From contig SXOM01000414.1 in assembly GCA_005776735.1 (NCBI GenBank), forward strand, positions 1-33,892: a stretch of DNA of 33,892 nucleotides. Reading direction: 5' to 3'. Shown here one piece after another: positions 7,300 through 18,416 of the stretch (positions are counted from its first letter, which is position 1; each line of letters begins with the position of its first letter). Below the pieces are notes generated by a model. It was not told where the DNA came from. It saw nothing but the letters and a program-made list of their open reading frames with translations, and searched no databases. The translations under genes were made by a program, and so were the position numbers. This DNA is from Pseudomonadota bacterium. Lineage in GTDB: Bacteria; Myxococcota_A; UBA796; SXON01.

Positions 7300-8079
7300 T
7301 CAGCGCGGTTCGTCGTCCCGGGACACGGGCACGTTCGCGCGCCGTTCGCGCACGAGCTTGCGCCGCCGCGCCGGGTAGCCGAGCACGAGCTCGAGCGGCC
7401 CGCTGAGCACCGCCACCGATCCGAACGTCACCAGGACGGTGGAGATGTCGTAGCGGATGCCCATGTAGACGAACGCACCGGCGACGATGACCACGCCGGC
7501 GAAGGTGGGCACGTTCTTGCGGAGCGACTTCATCGTCCGGTACGGGATGCTCGACACCATCAAGAGCGCCATCGCCGAGCACGCCAACAGGAGCTCCGAG
7601 GCGCCGAGTTCCAGCCCGCCGCCGCCGCCCGCCTGCCACATCACCAACGCCGCGAGCGTGCCCCCGGTGACCGTGATCGTGGACCCGGGCCCGAAGGTGT
7701 GCACCTTGCCGTCGGCCATGCAGTTGAACCGCGCCAGCCGGAACGAGCCGCACAACATGAAGAAGAACGCGCCGAACACCCCGACCGGCCCCAGCTCGTG
7801 CAGCCGCCAGAAGTAGGCCAGGAGCGCCGGGGCCACGCCGAAGCTCACCACGTCGATGAGCGAGTCGAGCTGCACGCCGAACGCGCTCCCGGTGCCGGTG
7901 AGCCGCGCGACGCGACCGTCGAGCCCGTCGAAGAGGCCGGCGTAGAAGACGAACAGGCCCGCCTGGTAGAACGCCGCCGGGTCGCCATTGGCGCCGCCCG
8001 CGAGCATGATGGCGTACAAGCCGCAGAAGAGGCTCGCCGCACTGAACCAGTTGGGCGGATTGAGGAACTGCCGGATCAT
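7300..8079 (-). CDS. pssA: CDP-diacylglycerol-serine O-phosphatidyltransferase
   Basis: The product has 259 residues and makes phosphatidylserine from CDP-diacylglycerol and serine in the inner membrane, the first step to phosphatidylethanolamine. The CDP-alcohol phosphatidyltransferase motif is complete: DGLDGRVARLTGTGSAFGVQ followed by LDSLIDVVSFG, giving DG-x2-AR-x8-G-x3-D-x3-D. FGVAPALLAYF after it is typical of PssA. There are about seven hydrophobic segments and a basic C-terminal tail (ARRRKLVRERR). The ATG at 8079 overlaps the aspartokinase stop (ATGA), so it is the last gene of the sensor-kinase unit. Phosphatidylserine synthase fits better than PgsA because of the downstream FGVAP context. 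Confidence 0.9.
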   Translation of the reverse strand: MIRQFLNPPNWFSAASLFCGLYAIMLAGGANGDPAAFYQAGLFVFYAGLFDGLDGRVARLTGTGSAFGVQLDSLIDVVSFGVAPALLAYFWRLHELGPVGVFGAFFFMLCGSFRLARFNCMADGKVHTFGPGSTITVTGGTLAALVMWQAGGGGGLELGASELLLACSAMALLMVSSIPYRTMKSLRKNVPTFAGVVIVAGAFVYMGIRYDISTVLVTFGSVAVLSGPLELVLGYPARRRKLVRERRANVPVSRDDEPR

Positions 8080-9188
8080 CTGTCGACCGGAATACCGGAA
8101 GCCGGCACGAATGAAAAGTGCAGGCGGCGCTCCAACGCGGGGGCAGCGGAAGAATTGACAACCATCACCACCGCGTCAGCGCCCGCCCACCAGCGCTCGG
8201 GTGGGGCGCCGAGCTCGGCCGCGGCGACCTCGAGCACGGCGCGCAGGCGCTCCGGATCGGCGCCGACGCGGGTACCGACCACCGCGACGCTCGCCACCGG
8301 CGTGGCCCCCGGCAGCTCGCCGTGCACGTTCCGCAGGTCGACCAGGAGCCCCCACGGCCCCGCAGCACGCAGGCACGGCCCGGGGAGCGCGGCGAACGAA
8401 GCGGCTGGCAAGAGCGCGAGCTGGGTGTCGCACACCACCGCGGCGACACGCTCCGGCGTCGGTGCGGGCTGCACCCGCGTGCCGCCGCCACGCTGCGCAG
8501 TGGCGCTCGCGCGCAGCGTGATCCCCTCCCGGTGGGCCCAGGCCACCGCGTCTTCGTAGAGCACCTTGGCCCCGTTCCGCGCCATCGCGAGCGCTTCGTC
8601 CAGGCTCAGCGTGTCGAGCTTCACCGCGCCCGGAACCACCCGCGGGTCGGCCGACCAGATGCCGTCGACGTCGGAGCAGATCTCGCACTCGTCGGCGCCC
8701 AGCGCACCGGCGAGGACCACCGCAGTGGTGTCGCTTCCGCCGCGGCCGAGGGTCGTCACCTCGCGCGCGCGGCTCACCCCCTGGAAGCCCGCCACGATGG
8801 CCACCTCGCCCGCGTCGAGGCTCTCCCGCAGCCGATCGGGCCGGACCTCGACCACCCGGGCGCTGGCGTGGGCGGTGTCGGTGATGATGCCCGACTGGCT
8901 GCCGGTGAAGCTGCGCGCCGGCACACCGAGCTCGTGCAGCGCCATCGCCAAGAGCGCCATGCTCACCCGCTCCCCGACCGAGATGAGCATGTCCAGCTCA
9001 CGACGTCCCGGGGTCTTGGTGACCTCGCGGGCCAACGCCAGGAGCTCGTTGGTCGTGTTGCCCATCGCGGAGACCACCACCACGACCCGGTGCCCGTCGG
9101 CGACGGTCTGGGCGACCCGCGCCGCGACCGCCCGGATGCGCACCACGTCGGCGACCGAGGAGCCGCCGTACTTCTGAACGATGAGCAT
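8076..9188 (-). CDS. lysC: Aspartate kinase with a reduced regulatory region
   Basis: The product has 370 residues. It phosphorylates aspartate, the first step to lysine, threonine, methionine and diaminopimelate. The catalytic domain is intact: KYGGSSVADVVRIRAVA at the start, VVVVVSAMGNTTNELL, LDMLISVGERVSMALLA, TLGRGGSDTTAVVLAGAL and CEICSDVDGIWSADPR. After about residue 245 only about 125 residues remain, against about 160 in usual LysC. The second ACT domain is recognisable (VASVAVVGTRVG to ERRLHFSF), but the effector-binding STSEIKIS-like stretch reads WAGADAVVMVV, and the first ACT is hard to see. Feedback control may be weak or altered. The ATG at 9188 shares a base with the upstream stop (TGATG). 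Confidence 0.92.
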   Translation of the reverse strand: MLIVQKYGGSSVADVVRIRAVAARVAQTVADGHRVVVVVSAMGNTTNELLALAREVTKTPGRRELDMLISVGERVSMALLAMALHELGVPARSFTGSQSGIITDTAHASARVVEVRPDRLRESLDAGEVAIVAGFQGVSRAREVTTLGRGGSDTTAVVLAGALGADECEICSDVDGIWSADPRVVPGAVKLDTLSLDEALAMARNGAKVLYEDAVAWAHREGITLRASATAQRGGGTRVQPAPTPERVAAVVCDTQLALLPAASFAALPGPCLRAAGPWGLLVDLRNVHGELPGATPVASVAVVGTRVGADPERLRAVLEVAAAELGAPPERWWAGADAVVMVVNSSAAPALERRLHFSFVPASGIPVDR

Positions 9189-10002
9189 CACTCCGCCAGG
9201 ATGTCGTCGACCCACAAGGTAGCCCGCCCCCGCGCAGCCGTCCCCGTCGGGACCAGCTCCAGGGCGACGTCGGTGAGCCGGCCGGGGGCCATCGGGCCGA
9301 CGGCCCCCTCCGGAGGTTCCAGGTCGCGGGCCGAGACCCGCGCCTCGGTCCACTCGGCCGTCAGCGGGGTGACGGGGCCGCGCCAGCGGGCGCCCCACTC
9401 GTCGACCGCCGACCAGCGCACCGCGAGCTCGCCTTCCGCCAGGCGCGCGCGCACGGAGACCGCGGCGGGGGCCGCGGTGGCGGCGAACCGGAGGGTCACG
9501 TGGTCGGTGGTGTCGGGGCCCACCACCGTGCTCCACGCCGCCACACGTCGGCCGGGTTCGCCCACGACCTCGAGCCCGGCGCCTTCGGCCGACCACGCCC
9601 GCACGCCGGGAAAGCTGCCGCCCTCGAAGTCGAAGCGCACCGGAAGCGAAACGATGACCGCGCCGCGGAGCGCCACCTCCTCGAGCAGCTCGCGCGCCGC
9701 GTCGCGCACCTCGGGGTCGCTGACGTAGGGGGCGCCGGCGGCGAGTCCCGGCTCGGCCGCGGCGGCCGCGAGGCTGCCGCGCGCGCGGGACAGGTCGCCG
9801 AGCTCCAGGCGCGCGCGCCCGAGCCAGTACGAGGTGGCGACGAACAACGCGTCGGCGGGACCCCGATCGAGCAGGGTGGCCTCGTACAGCCGGGCCGCGT
9901 TGTCGGGCGTACCGTCGGCCACCGCCACGAACCGTGCTTCGTACAGCGCCTTCCAGTCCGCCGCCGGGTCCGACGCCGCCGCCCACGCGCAGAGGGCGAG
10001 CA

Positions 10003-10003
<1 letters not shown>
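9188..10003 (-). CDS. Secreted protein with helical N-terminal part and beta-sandwich C-terminal part, unknown function
   Basis: The product has 271 residues. The ATG at 10003 overlaps the response-regulator stop (TGATG). A short hydrophobic start, MLALCAWAAASDP, looks like a signal peptide. Residues 15-115 are alanine-rich helices resembling TPR units (YWLGRARLELGDLSRARGSL). The rest is strand-rich and ends TLWVDDILAE, a type of ending common in galactose-binding-like carbohydrate-binding folds. I see no enzyme motif. It sits between the two-component genes and lysC in an overlapping cluster and may act with the sensor at the envelope; that is inference. Confidence 0.7.
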
Positions 10004-10704
<701 letters not shown>

Positions 10705-10709
10705 CGTGT

Positions 10710-12800
10710 TCAGGCTCCTTGGCGGTCGAGGCTGGCTGGCCTCTGTATCGGGAAGTGAAGCACGAAGGTGGTGCCCACGCCCAGCGTGGAGTGTACGGTC
10801 ACGCGGCCGCCGTGGGCCTCCATGATGTACTTCACGATGGTCAGGCCGATTCCCGTGCCCTTGCGCCGGCGCGCATTCGGGTCGTTGCTTCGGTAATATT
10901 GTTCGAAGATCGCCTGTGTTTCGGCAGCGTCGATGCCGATTCCGCGATCGGACACCTCGACGAGCACCTCGCCGGGTGCCGACCGGATGACCACCCCGAT
11001 CCACCCCGCGTCCTGCCCATACTTGGCCGCGTTTGACAACAGATTCACGATCACCTGCGCGATTGCGTCGGGGTCGTGCCAGACCGGAGGCAGGTCCTCC
11101 GGGTAGGACTCCTCGACCTGCATCACCCGCATCTCCATCGCGACGCGGGCCGATTCGACCACGTTCTGCACGGTGGCGGCGAGGTCGCCGGGACGGAGGT
11201 TGTACTTCTTCTGGCCGCGCTCGATGGCCGCGAAGTCGAGCATGTTGTCGACCATGCGGGACAGCCGCTCGGCCTCGCGCACGATGACGTCGTAGTGGCG
11301 GGCCTGCGACTCGGGCGTCTCGGCGAGGCCGAGCTGCAGGGCTTCGGCCTTGAGCCGGATCTGCGTGATGGGGGAGCGCAGCTCGTGGCTCACGTTGGCG
11401 GCGAACTCGCTCTTGAGCCGCGCGGCGTCGAGCTCGCGGCGCACCAGGCCCGCGCTCAGGAACGCCCCGATCACGATCATCACGACGCTGAGCAGGACGA
11501 TGCCCAGGCTCCGCCGGACGTCCTCCGACTGGCGACGGTCCAACGCCGCCGGGTCGCGCGGGTAGGCCACGATCGACCACTGCGGCGCGCGGGACAGCGG
11601 CCGACGTACCCGCACGTCGGGCGGGGACGGGTCCTCGACCGCGAGCAGGGTCACGACCACGTCGGAGTTGACGCCGAGCGCCCCCTCGCCGAGCCCGCGG
11701 AGGCGCTTGAGCAGGAGGTCGGCGTCGAGCGCGAAGAGGTACTGGTCGGTCTCCGTCCACGTGCGCGCCCACACCGCCGAGTCCGTCGCCGTGTAGTAGA
11801 ACTTGCCCGTCGGCTGACGCAGGAGGCGACCCTTCGCCCCCAGCGAGTCCATCTCGGCCTGGAGCACGCCCGCCCAGTAGAGCTGGGCCTGCCGGTCGTC
11901 GACGGTGTCGCGGTCGCGGCGAACGAGCTCCTGCGGGGTGCCCGTGGCCTCCAGGTTGTCGAGCGCGCGCTGGACGACCGCCGCTTCGCCCCCCTCCCCT
12001 ACCGTCCAGGCCTCGCCGAGCAGATCGGCGATCAGCCGCTGGAACGCGGCCACCCCCTGGTCGGGCTCGCGCGCGAGAAGGATCTCCGCGAGCTTGAAGC
12101 GCGCGAGGTCGCCGAGGCGGAAGCCCTCCACCGTGCGGACCTGCCGGTGTTCGCGCGCCAGCTCGCCGAACGCCGCCTCGGCGCCGCGGACGTCGCCCGC
12201 ACGAAGCAGACACCGCGCCCGCGCGAACAGCGCATCGCCCCGCGCGACCGGGTCGCCGACCCGGTGCTGGATCCGCCCCCACAAGGTCGCCGCCGCGCCG
12301 TACTCGCCCCCTTGTTCGAGGTCGGCCGCGCGCCGCCACGCCTCGGCCATGCGCCACGGGGCCTCGTCCACGCCCCGGCGCTCGGCGACGAGGAACGGCG
12401 CCGCGAGCTGGCCCTCCTCGTCGAACCGGTACACGACGCGGAGCGCCGGCGAGAGCTCGCCCAGCCGCGCGTGCATCGACTTGCCGGTGGTCAGCCGGCC
12501 CAGGGCCGAGTCCTCGAACGCCTTGAACTCCGCCTCGATCTGCGTGCCCAACAGGTCGGCCGCGAGCTCGGCGTCGTTGGCCACCTGGGCGCGCGCGGCG
12601 TCTTGTTGGGCGCGGATGCCGGCGATGCCGTAGTACGCCAACAACAGGCCGGGCAGGCCGATCGTGGCCGCGAAGAGCGCGACGAAGGTGAGCACGCCCC
12701 GCAGGTGGTACAGGTCTTCCTTGGCGCGCGGATCGCCCCGCCGCGCGTCGAAGAAACGTCGGATGAGCCGCAGGGGGCCGAGGTCGGCGGGGCTCGCCAT
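10710..12800 (-). CDS. Membrane sensor histidine kinase with a very large external domain
   Basis: The product has 696 residues. Transmembrane segments lie at about 36-60 and 430-453, enclosing roughly 370 residues outside the cytoplasm. That sensor region is mostly helical with TPR-like pieces (GGEYGAAATLWGRIQ, AGDVRGAEAAFGELAREH), unlike common PAS/Cache sensors. The kinase core is complete: H472 in VSHELRSPITQ, N box VNLLSNAAKYG, G1 DRGIGID, F-like FEQYYRS, G2 KGTGIGLTIV. On activation it should phosphorylate the regulator encoded next. The ATG at 12800 gives MASPADLGPLRLIRRFF and a short cytoplasmic start; longer frames upstream run into the divergent MDR gene. Confidence 0.93.
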   Translation of the reverse strand: MASPADLGPLRLIRRFFDARRGDPRAKEDLYHLRGVLTFVALFAATIGLPGLLLAYYGIAGIRAQQDAARAQVANDAELAADLLGTQIEAEFKAFEDSALGRLTTGKSMHARLGELSPALRVVYRFDEEGQLAAPFLVAERRGVDEAPWRMAEAWRRAADLEQGGEYGAAATLWGRIQHRVGDPVARGDALFARARCLLRAGDVRGAEAAFGELAREHRQVRTVEGFRLGDLARFKLAEILLAREPDQGVAAFQRLIADLLGEAWTVGEGGEAAVVQRALDNLEATGTPQELVRRDRDTVDDRQAQLYWAGVLQAEMDSLGAKGRLLRQPTGKFYYTATDSAVWARTWTETDQYLFALDADLLLKRLRGLGEGALGVNSDVVVTLLAVEDPSPPDVRVRRPLSRAPQWSIVAYPRDPAALDRRQSEDVRRSLGIVLLSVVMIVIGAFLSAGLVRRELDAARLKSEFAANVSHELRSPITQIRLKAEALQLGLAETPESQARHYDVIVREAERLSRMVDNMLDFAAIERGQKKYNLRPGDLAATVQNVVESARVAMEMRVMQVEESYPEDLPPVWHDPDAIAQVIVNLLSNAAKYGQDAGWIGVVIRSAPGEVLVEVSDRGIGIDAAETQAIFEQYYRSNDPNARRRKGTGIGLTIVKYIMEAHGGRVTVHSTLGVGTTFVLHFPIQRPASLDRQGA

Positions 12801-12858
12801 CCTGCGAAGGTAGCCCCGCCGCACGTCCCGCGCGATAGGCCGCCGACCGGGAGGCGAC

Positions 12859-13836
12859 GTGAAGGCGATCGTGGTGCGGGAACACGGGGGCCCCGAGGTG
12901 CTCCGGATCGAGGAGCTCCCCGAGCCCGCCGCCGGCCCGGGCGAGGTGGTCGTCCACGTCACGCACGTCGGCCTCAACCACCTCGACGTCTGGGTTCGCC
13001 GCGGGGTGCCGGGGCACGACTTCCACCTGCCGCGGGTGCCGGGGAGCGACGTGGCGGGCACGGTCGACGGACGCCCCGTGGTCCTGCACCCGAGCTGGGG
13101 CTGCGGGAGCTGCGCGGCGTGCCTGGCTGGCCGCCAGAACCGGTGCCGCCACTTCCGGATCCGCGGCGAGAGCGCCGACGGCGGCTGCGCCGAACGGGTG
13201 GTGGTCCCGGCCTGGCAGGTGCTGCCGGTGCCACCGGGGATGCCGCTGTCCGATGCCGCCGCGCTGCCGTTGGCCCTGTTGACCGCGTGGCACATGCTCG
13301 TGGCGCGGGCCCGCCTCCAACGCGGCGAGCGGGTGCTGGTGCAGGCGGGCGCCAGCGGGGTCGGCGTCTACGCGATCCAGGTGGCGCGCACCTTCGGCTG
13401 CGAGGTGCACGCGACCGCGAGCACCCCCGCCAAGCGAGCGCGCATCGAGGCCCTCGGCGCGACCGCGTGGCCGTACGACGCGGTGGGCGTCCGCGATGTC
13501 GACGTGGTGGTCGAGTCGGTGGGCAAGGACACGTGGGCGAGCTCAGTGCGCGCCCTGCGGTGGGGCGGGCGCCTGGTCTGTTGCGGCGCCACCTCCGGCG
13601 CCGAGGTGCCGCTCGGCCTGCGCACGCTCTTCTTCAAGCAGCTCGACGTCTTGGGGAGCACCATGGGAACGTCGTCGGACATGCTCGCCGCCTGGGCCTG
13701 CGTCCACGCCGGGGACATCCTCCCGGTCGTGGACGAGGTCGGGTCGATGCGCGAGCTCGGCGCCGCGCAGGCCCGCCTGGAGGCCCGCGAGGTGGTGGGC
13801 AAGGTCATCGTCGCCCAGGACCTCCCCCATGGCTGA
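12859..13836 (+). CDS. Zinc-type medium-chain dehydrogenase/reductase
   Basis: The product has 325 residues. A GTG start at 12859 follows GGGAGG with good spacing. It is an MDR/GroES-Rossmann protein: KAIVVREHGGPEVL at the start, and nucleotide-binding VLVQAGASGVGVYAIQVA. The structural zinc loop has four cysteines (CGSCAACLAGRQNRC). The catalytic zinc ligands seem absent: the usual Cys position reads GLNHLD and the GHE position reads GSD. It may work as a zinc-independent NADPH reductase of enones or quinones; the substrate is unknown. Its end overlaps the truD start by eight bases, so the two are cotranscribed. Confidence 0.88.
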   Translation: MKAIVVREHGGPEVLRIEELPEPAAGPGEVVVHVTHVGLNHLDVWVRRGVPGHDFHLPRVPGSDVAGTVDGRPVVLHPSWGCGSCAACLAGRQNRCRHFRIRGESADGGCAERVVVPAWQVLPVPPGMPLSDAAALPLALLTAWHMLVARARLQRGERVLVQAGASGVGVYAIQVARTFGCEVHATASTPAKRARIEALGATAWPYDAVGVRDVDVVVESVGKDTWASSVRALRWGGRLVCCGATSGAEVPLGLRTLFFKQLDVLGSTMGTSSDMLAAWACVHAGDILPVVDEVGSMRELGAAQARLEAREVVGKVIVAQDLPHG

Positions 13837-14704
13837 GCCCCGCCTCCCCGGCTCCGGCGGCCGGTACAAGGTGCACCACGAAGACTTCGAGGTGCTCGAG
13901 GTGCCGCACGGCTGCCCGAAGGGGCGGGGCGTCGCGTGGTACCGGGTGCGGCGCACCGGCCGCGACACACCGGAGGTCGCGCGCACGCTCGCCCGCGCCG
14001 CCGACGTCCAGAGCGAAGACGTCGGCTACGCGGGGCTCAAGGACCGCGAAGCGGTCACCGAGCAGCGGTTCACCATCGTCGGGGGCCGGCGGCTCCGCGC
14101 CCTGCCCGACGGGCTCACCCTCGTCGACGCGGGGGAGACGCGGGAGCCGTTGCGGCCGGGGTTGCTCGACGGCAATCGTTTCCGCATCCGCGTGCGCGAC
14201 GGCGACGCCGCGCTCGCCGCGGCGCGGCTCCTCCAGCTCGGGCACTTCCCCAACCGGTTCGGACCGCAGCGGGTCGGCAACGGGCTGCCCGACCTCGGGC
14301 TCGACGTGCTGCTCGGCCGCGCCGGCCGCCTCGACGCGCAGCGTCGCCGCTTCGCCCTCATCGCCTGGCAGGCAGCCGGCTTCAACCGTGTCCTCGACCT
14401 GCGCGGCCCCGTGCGCATCGACGGCGACTGGCTCGAGGCGGGCGTCCCCACCGGCCCGCTGTACGGTGCGCAGATGCGCTGGCCGCGCGGCGCCGCGCGG
14501 GCGCTCGACGAGGGTGTACTCGCCGAGTCGGGCGTCGGCCTCGACGAGCTCGACCGGGTGGCGCGCATCGTCCCCGGCAGCCGGCGCCCGCTGGTCGCCG
14601 CCGCGCAGGACGCCAGGATCGTCCCGACCGAAGACGGCTACGTGCTGGAAGTCACGCTCGCTGCGGGTTGCTACGCCACCTCGCTCCTCGACGAGCTGCT
14701 GTAA
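13829..14704 (+). CDS. truD: tRNA pseudouridine(13) synthase, short form
   Basis: The product has 291 residues. TruD turns uridine 13 of tRNA-Glu and others into pseudouridine. Present are the N-terminal block YKVHHEDFEVLEV, the catalytic motif GYAGLKDREAVTEQ with the active Asp, GNRFRIRVR, and the substrate block FPNRFGPQRVGNG. E. coli TruD has about 349 residues; the missing length seems to come from a reduced inserted TRUD domain between the FGPQR motif and the C-terminal catalytic strand, since both ends are intact (GCYATSLLDELL). The ATG at 13829 gives the family start. It overlaps the MDR gene by eight bases and is followed by a strong hairpin. Confidence 0.92.
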   Translation: MAEPRLPGSGGRYKVHHEDFEVLEVPHGCPKGRGVAWYRVRRTGRDTPEVARTLARAADVQSEDVGYAGLKDREAVTEQRFTIVGGRRLRALPDGLTLVDAGETREPLRPGLLDGNRFRIRVRDGDAALAAARLLQLGHFPNRFGPQRVGNGLPDLGLDVLLGRAGRLDAQRRRFALIAWQAAGFNRVLDLRGPVRIDGDWLEAGVPTGPLYGAQMRWPRGAARALDEGVLAESGVGLDELDRVARIVPGSRRPLVAAAQDARIVPTEDGYVLEVTLAAGCYATSLLDELL

Positions 14705-14720
14705 CCGCGCCGAAAACGAA

Positions 14721-14750
14721 GGAAGCCGCCCCGTTGCCGAGGCGGCTTCC
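14721..14750. terminator. Shared terminator between truD and the convergent lipoprotein gene
   Basis: GGAAGCCGCC (14721-14730) pairs perfectly with GGCGGCTTCC (14741-14750) around a ten-base loop. On the minus strand it is followed by TTCGTTTTC, a T-rich tract, so it best fits a terminator of the minus-strand lipoprotein gene. On the plus strand it can also stop truD transcripts. Confidence 0.75.
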
Positions 14751-14766
14751 CCAGGGACGACGAGGG

Positions 14767-15228
14767 TTACTCGGCGTTCGGGACCGGGCCCTTGCCCATC
14801 TTGACGCCGTGGGCCACGATGGTGGCGCAACGACGGCCGAAGATCGGCATCGCGAACTTGCCGGCGGTGAGGCCGTCGCTCGTGACGTGGCTGCGGTACG
14901 CGGCGAGGTTGGTCGCCTCGGGCATCTTGTCGAGGGCTTCGTAGAGGGCACGCGCCTCTTCCGGGGTGCCGCCGCCGACGCCGACGAGCGCGAGGATCGC
15001 GCTGAGCGGGTCGCCACCGCCGCCGCCGCTGGTGGCGCCGGCCTTGTCCTGGAACAGGTGGCCGAAGTCGATGCCGAACACGTAGGTACCGCAGGCCTCG
15101 GCGCTGGTCTCGCCGAGCACGGTGTAGTCCACGCTGGCCCAGCGGGCGCCGAAGCCCGGAGCGTTGTGGTTCTTGTAGGAGCAGCCGGCCAGGAGGAGGG
15201 CGGCGGCGACGAAAGCGAGCTTCTTCAT
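14767..15228 (-). CDS. Small lipoprotein, possibly TRL-like
   Basis: The product has 153 residues. The ATG at 15228 with AAGG upstream starts MKKLAFVAAALLLAGC, a clear lipoprotein signal with the acylated cysteine at residue 16. The mature part has VDYTVLGETSAEACGTYVFG, which recalls the TRL-like lipoprotein pattern, then a glycine run (SGGGGGD), then a helical end with FGRRCATIVAHGVKM. Two further cysteines could form a disulphide. The family assignment is weak; the envelope location is firm. Its reading frame extends upstream of 15228 but without a signal sequence. Confidence 0.75.
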   Translation of the reverse strand: MKKLAFVAAALLLAGCSYKNHNAPGFGARWASVDYTVLGETSAEACGTYVFGIDFGHLFQDKAGATSGGGGGDPLSAILALVGVGGGTPEEARALYEALDKMPEATNLAAYRSHVTSDGLTAGKFAMPIFGRRCATIVAHGVKMGKGPVPNAE

Positions 15229-15328
15229 GTGAACCCTTGGCTTTGGGGGTGGGCCCTGTAACCGGAGGACCACAGGGCGCAAGTGTACGCGGCAGGGAAA
15301 CCGGCTATTCAGGCGCGGCGGAGACCCG

Positions 15329-15817
15329 ATGATCACCACGCTCGCCCTTTCCCTGCTCGTCGATCCGGCTGCGGCCGCCACCGAGGTCGGCACCGCCCGG
15401 AAGTTCGGTCTCGGAGCCGCCTCGGGCAACGGCTTCATCAGCGCCGCGGGAAAGTACTGGCTCAAGCCTGCCATCGGGATCAGCGCCTACCTGGGCAACG
15501 GCGGCCTGCTCCAACAGGTCCGCGCCAACTTCGAGGTCGACCTGTTCACCGCGCGCGACACCGAGCTCGGGAAGTTCGACGTGTACTGGCTGGCCGGCGT
15601 CGACGGCGGGGTGTGGCTCTACCCGGGCTTCGCCAGCGGCAAGCTCGGCTTCGGCACCGGCCTGGGCGTCGACCTGAAGTTCCACGACATGCCGCTGGAT
15701 GCGTTCGTCGACGTGGGCCTCGGCGGCTACCCCTTCGACGTGTGCACCATCAGCGTCACGCTCTTCTGCTACATGCAGCCCCGCGCCGATCTCGGCGTCC
15801 GGTACTACTTCCCGTAG
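15329..15817 (+). CDS. Small predicted outer-membrane beta-barrel protein
   Basis: The product has 162 residues. The ATG at 15329 follows GGAG by five bases and opens a short signal peptide, MITTLALSLLVDPAAAATEVG. The mature part alternates polar and hydrophobic residues with glycine turns (KFGLGAASGNGF, WLKPAIGISAYLG, VYWLAGVDGGVWLYP, KLGFGTGLGVDLKF) and ends ADLGVRYYFP, with an aromatic last residue as in outer-membrane barrels. About eight strands would fit. The two cysteines in VCTISVTLFCY may bond. It converges with the MopE-repeat gene, 19 bases apart. Confidence 0.75.
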   Translation: MITTLALSLLVDPAAAATEVGTARKFGLGAASGNGFISAAGKYWLKPAIGISAYLGNGGLLQQVRANFEVDLFTARDTELGKFDVYWLAGVDGGVWLYPGFASGKLGFGTGLGVDLKFHDMPLDAFVDVGLGGYPFDVCTISVTLFCYMQPRADLGVRYYFP

Positions 15818-15836
15818 GGCGCACGGCGCCGGCCGG

Positions 15837-17758
<1,922 letters not shown>

Positions 17759-17762
<4 letters not shown>

Positions 17763-18289
17763 GGCAGCGGCACCGTGCGGAGGTGGGAGAAGTGTAGCCG
17801 GGCGTAATCCATTCCCGCAGCGAGGCCGAGGGCGCCGACCGTCAGCGTGAGCGCCGGGGTCGGCAGGCCGAGCAGCCCGAGCACCAGCGTGAGCGCCACG
17901 AAGATCGTGGTGAGCTGCCCCAGCGGCCGGGTGGCCGGCCGGCCCACACCCGTGCGCCACCGGTGCGCGAAGACGAAGACCAGCGGCACCTGGACGATCT
18001 CCCGGATGAACAGCGGCAACATCCACCAGCCGGGAAAGATGCCCTCGTTCACCAACGTCCACGCGGTGTTGACGTGGAGCGCCTTGTCGGCCCAGGCGTC
18101 GAGCGTGGCGCCCGCCGGGGTCGCGGTGCCGGTGCTCCGCGCGACGCGCCCGTCGAGTACGTCGGTGAAGAGCGCCGTCGCGTACACGCCGAGCCACCAC
18201 TCCCGCGGGAGCAACGGCAACGCGGCGGCCAGGGCCACCCGCAGCCAGGACAAGGCGCTCGCGAGCGTGCAGAGGTCGGAGAAGCGCAC
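17759..18289 (-). CDS. CDP-alcohol phosphatidyltransferase family protein
   Basis: The product has 176 residues. It carries the family motif in full: DVLDGRVARSTGTATP, AGATLDAWADK (DG-x2-AR-x8-G-x3-D-x3-D). Several membrane segments are visible (WLRVALAAALPLL, LTTIFVALTLVLGLLGL). It makes a phospholipid from CDP-diacylglycerol and an alcohol at the inner membrane; phosphatidylglycerophosphate synthase is one possibility, but the alcohol cannot be read from the motif. The GTG at 18289 (VRFSDLCTLASALSWLR) is chosen because it matches the family start and leaves a gap before the divergent rhodanese gene; longer frames overlap it. It overlaps the MopE-repeat gene by four bases. Confidence 0.8.
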
Positions 18290-18416
18290 GACCCCGCGGG
18301 CTATCCCGATGTCCGGGCGTCCGCCGCCGCCGCGGTTCGGTAGCCGGGACCGCGCCGACCGGGCCGTGTTGCGGCGAGGGACCGGCCCTCCGGATACGGC
18401 GGACGCGGAGACCGTC

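Noticed and set aside
11076..14804. A 1,242-codon plus-strand open frame across the sensor kinase and MDR genes
   Set aside because: It is antisense to the histidine kinase and out of frame with the MDR and truD genes; the composition is Arg/Pro/Gly-rich without motifs.
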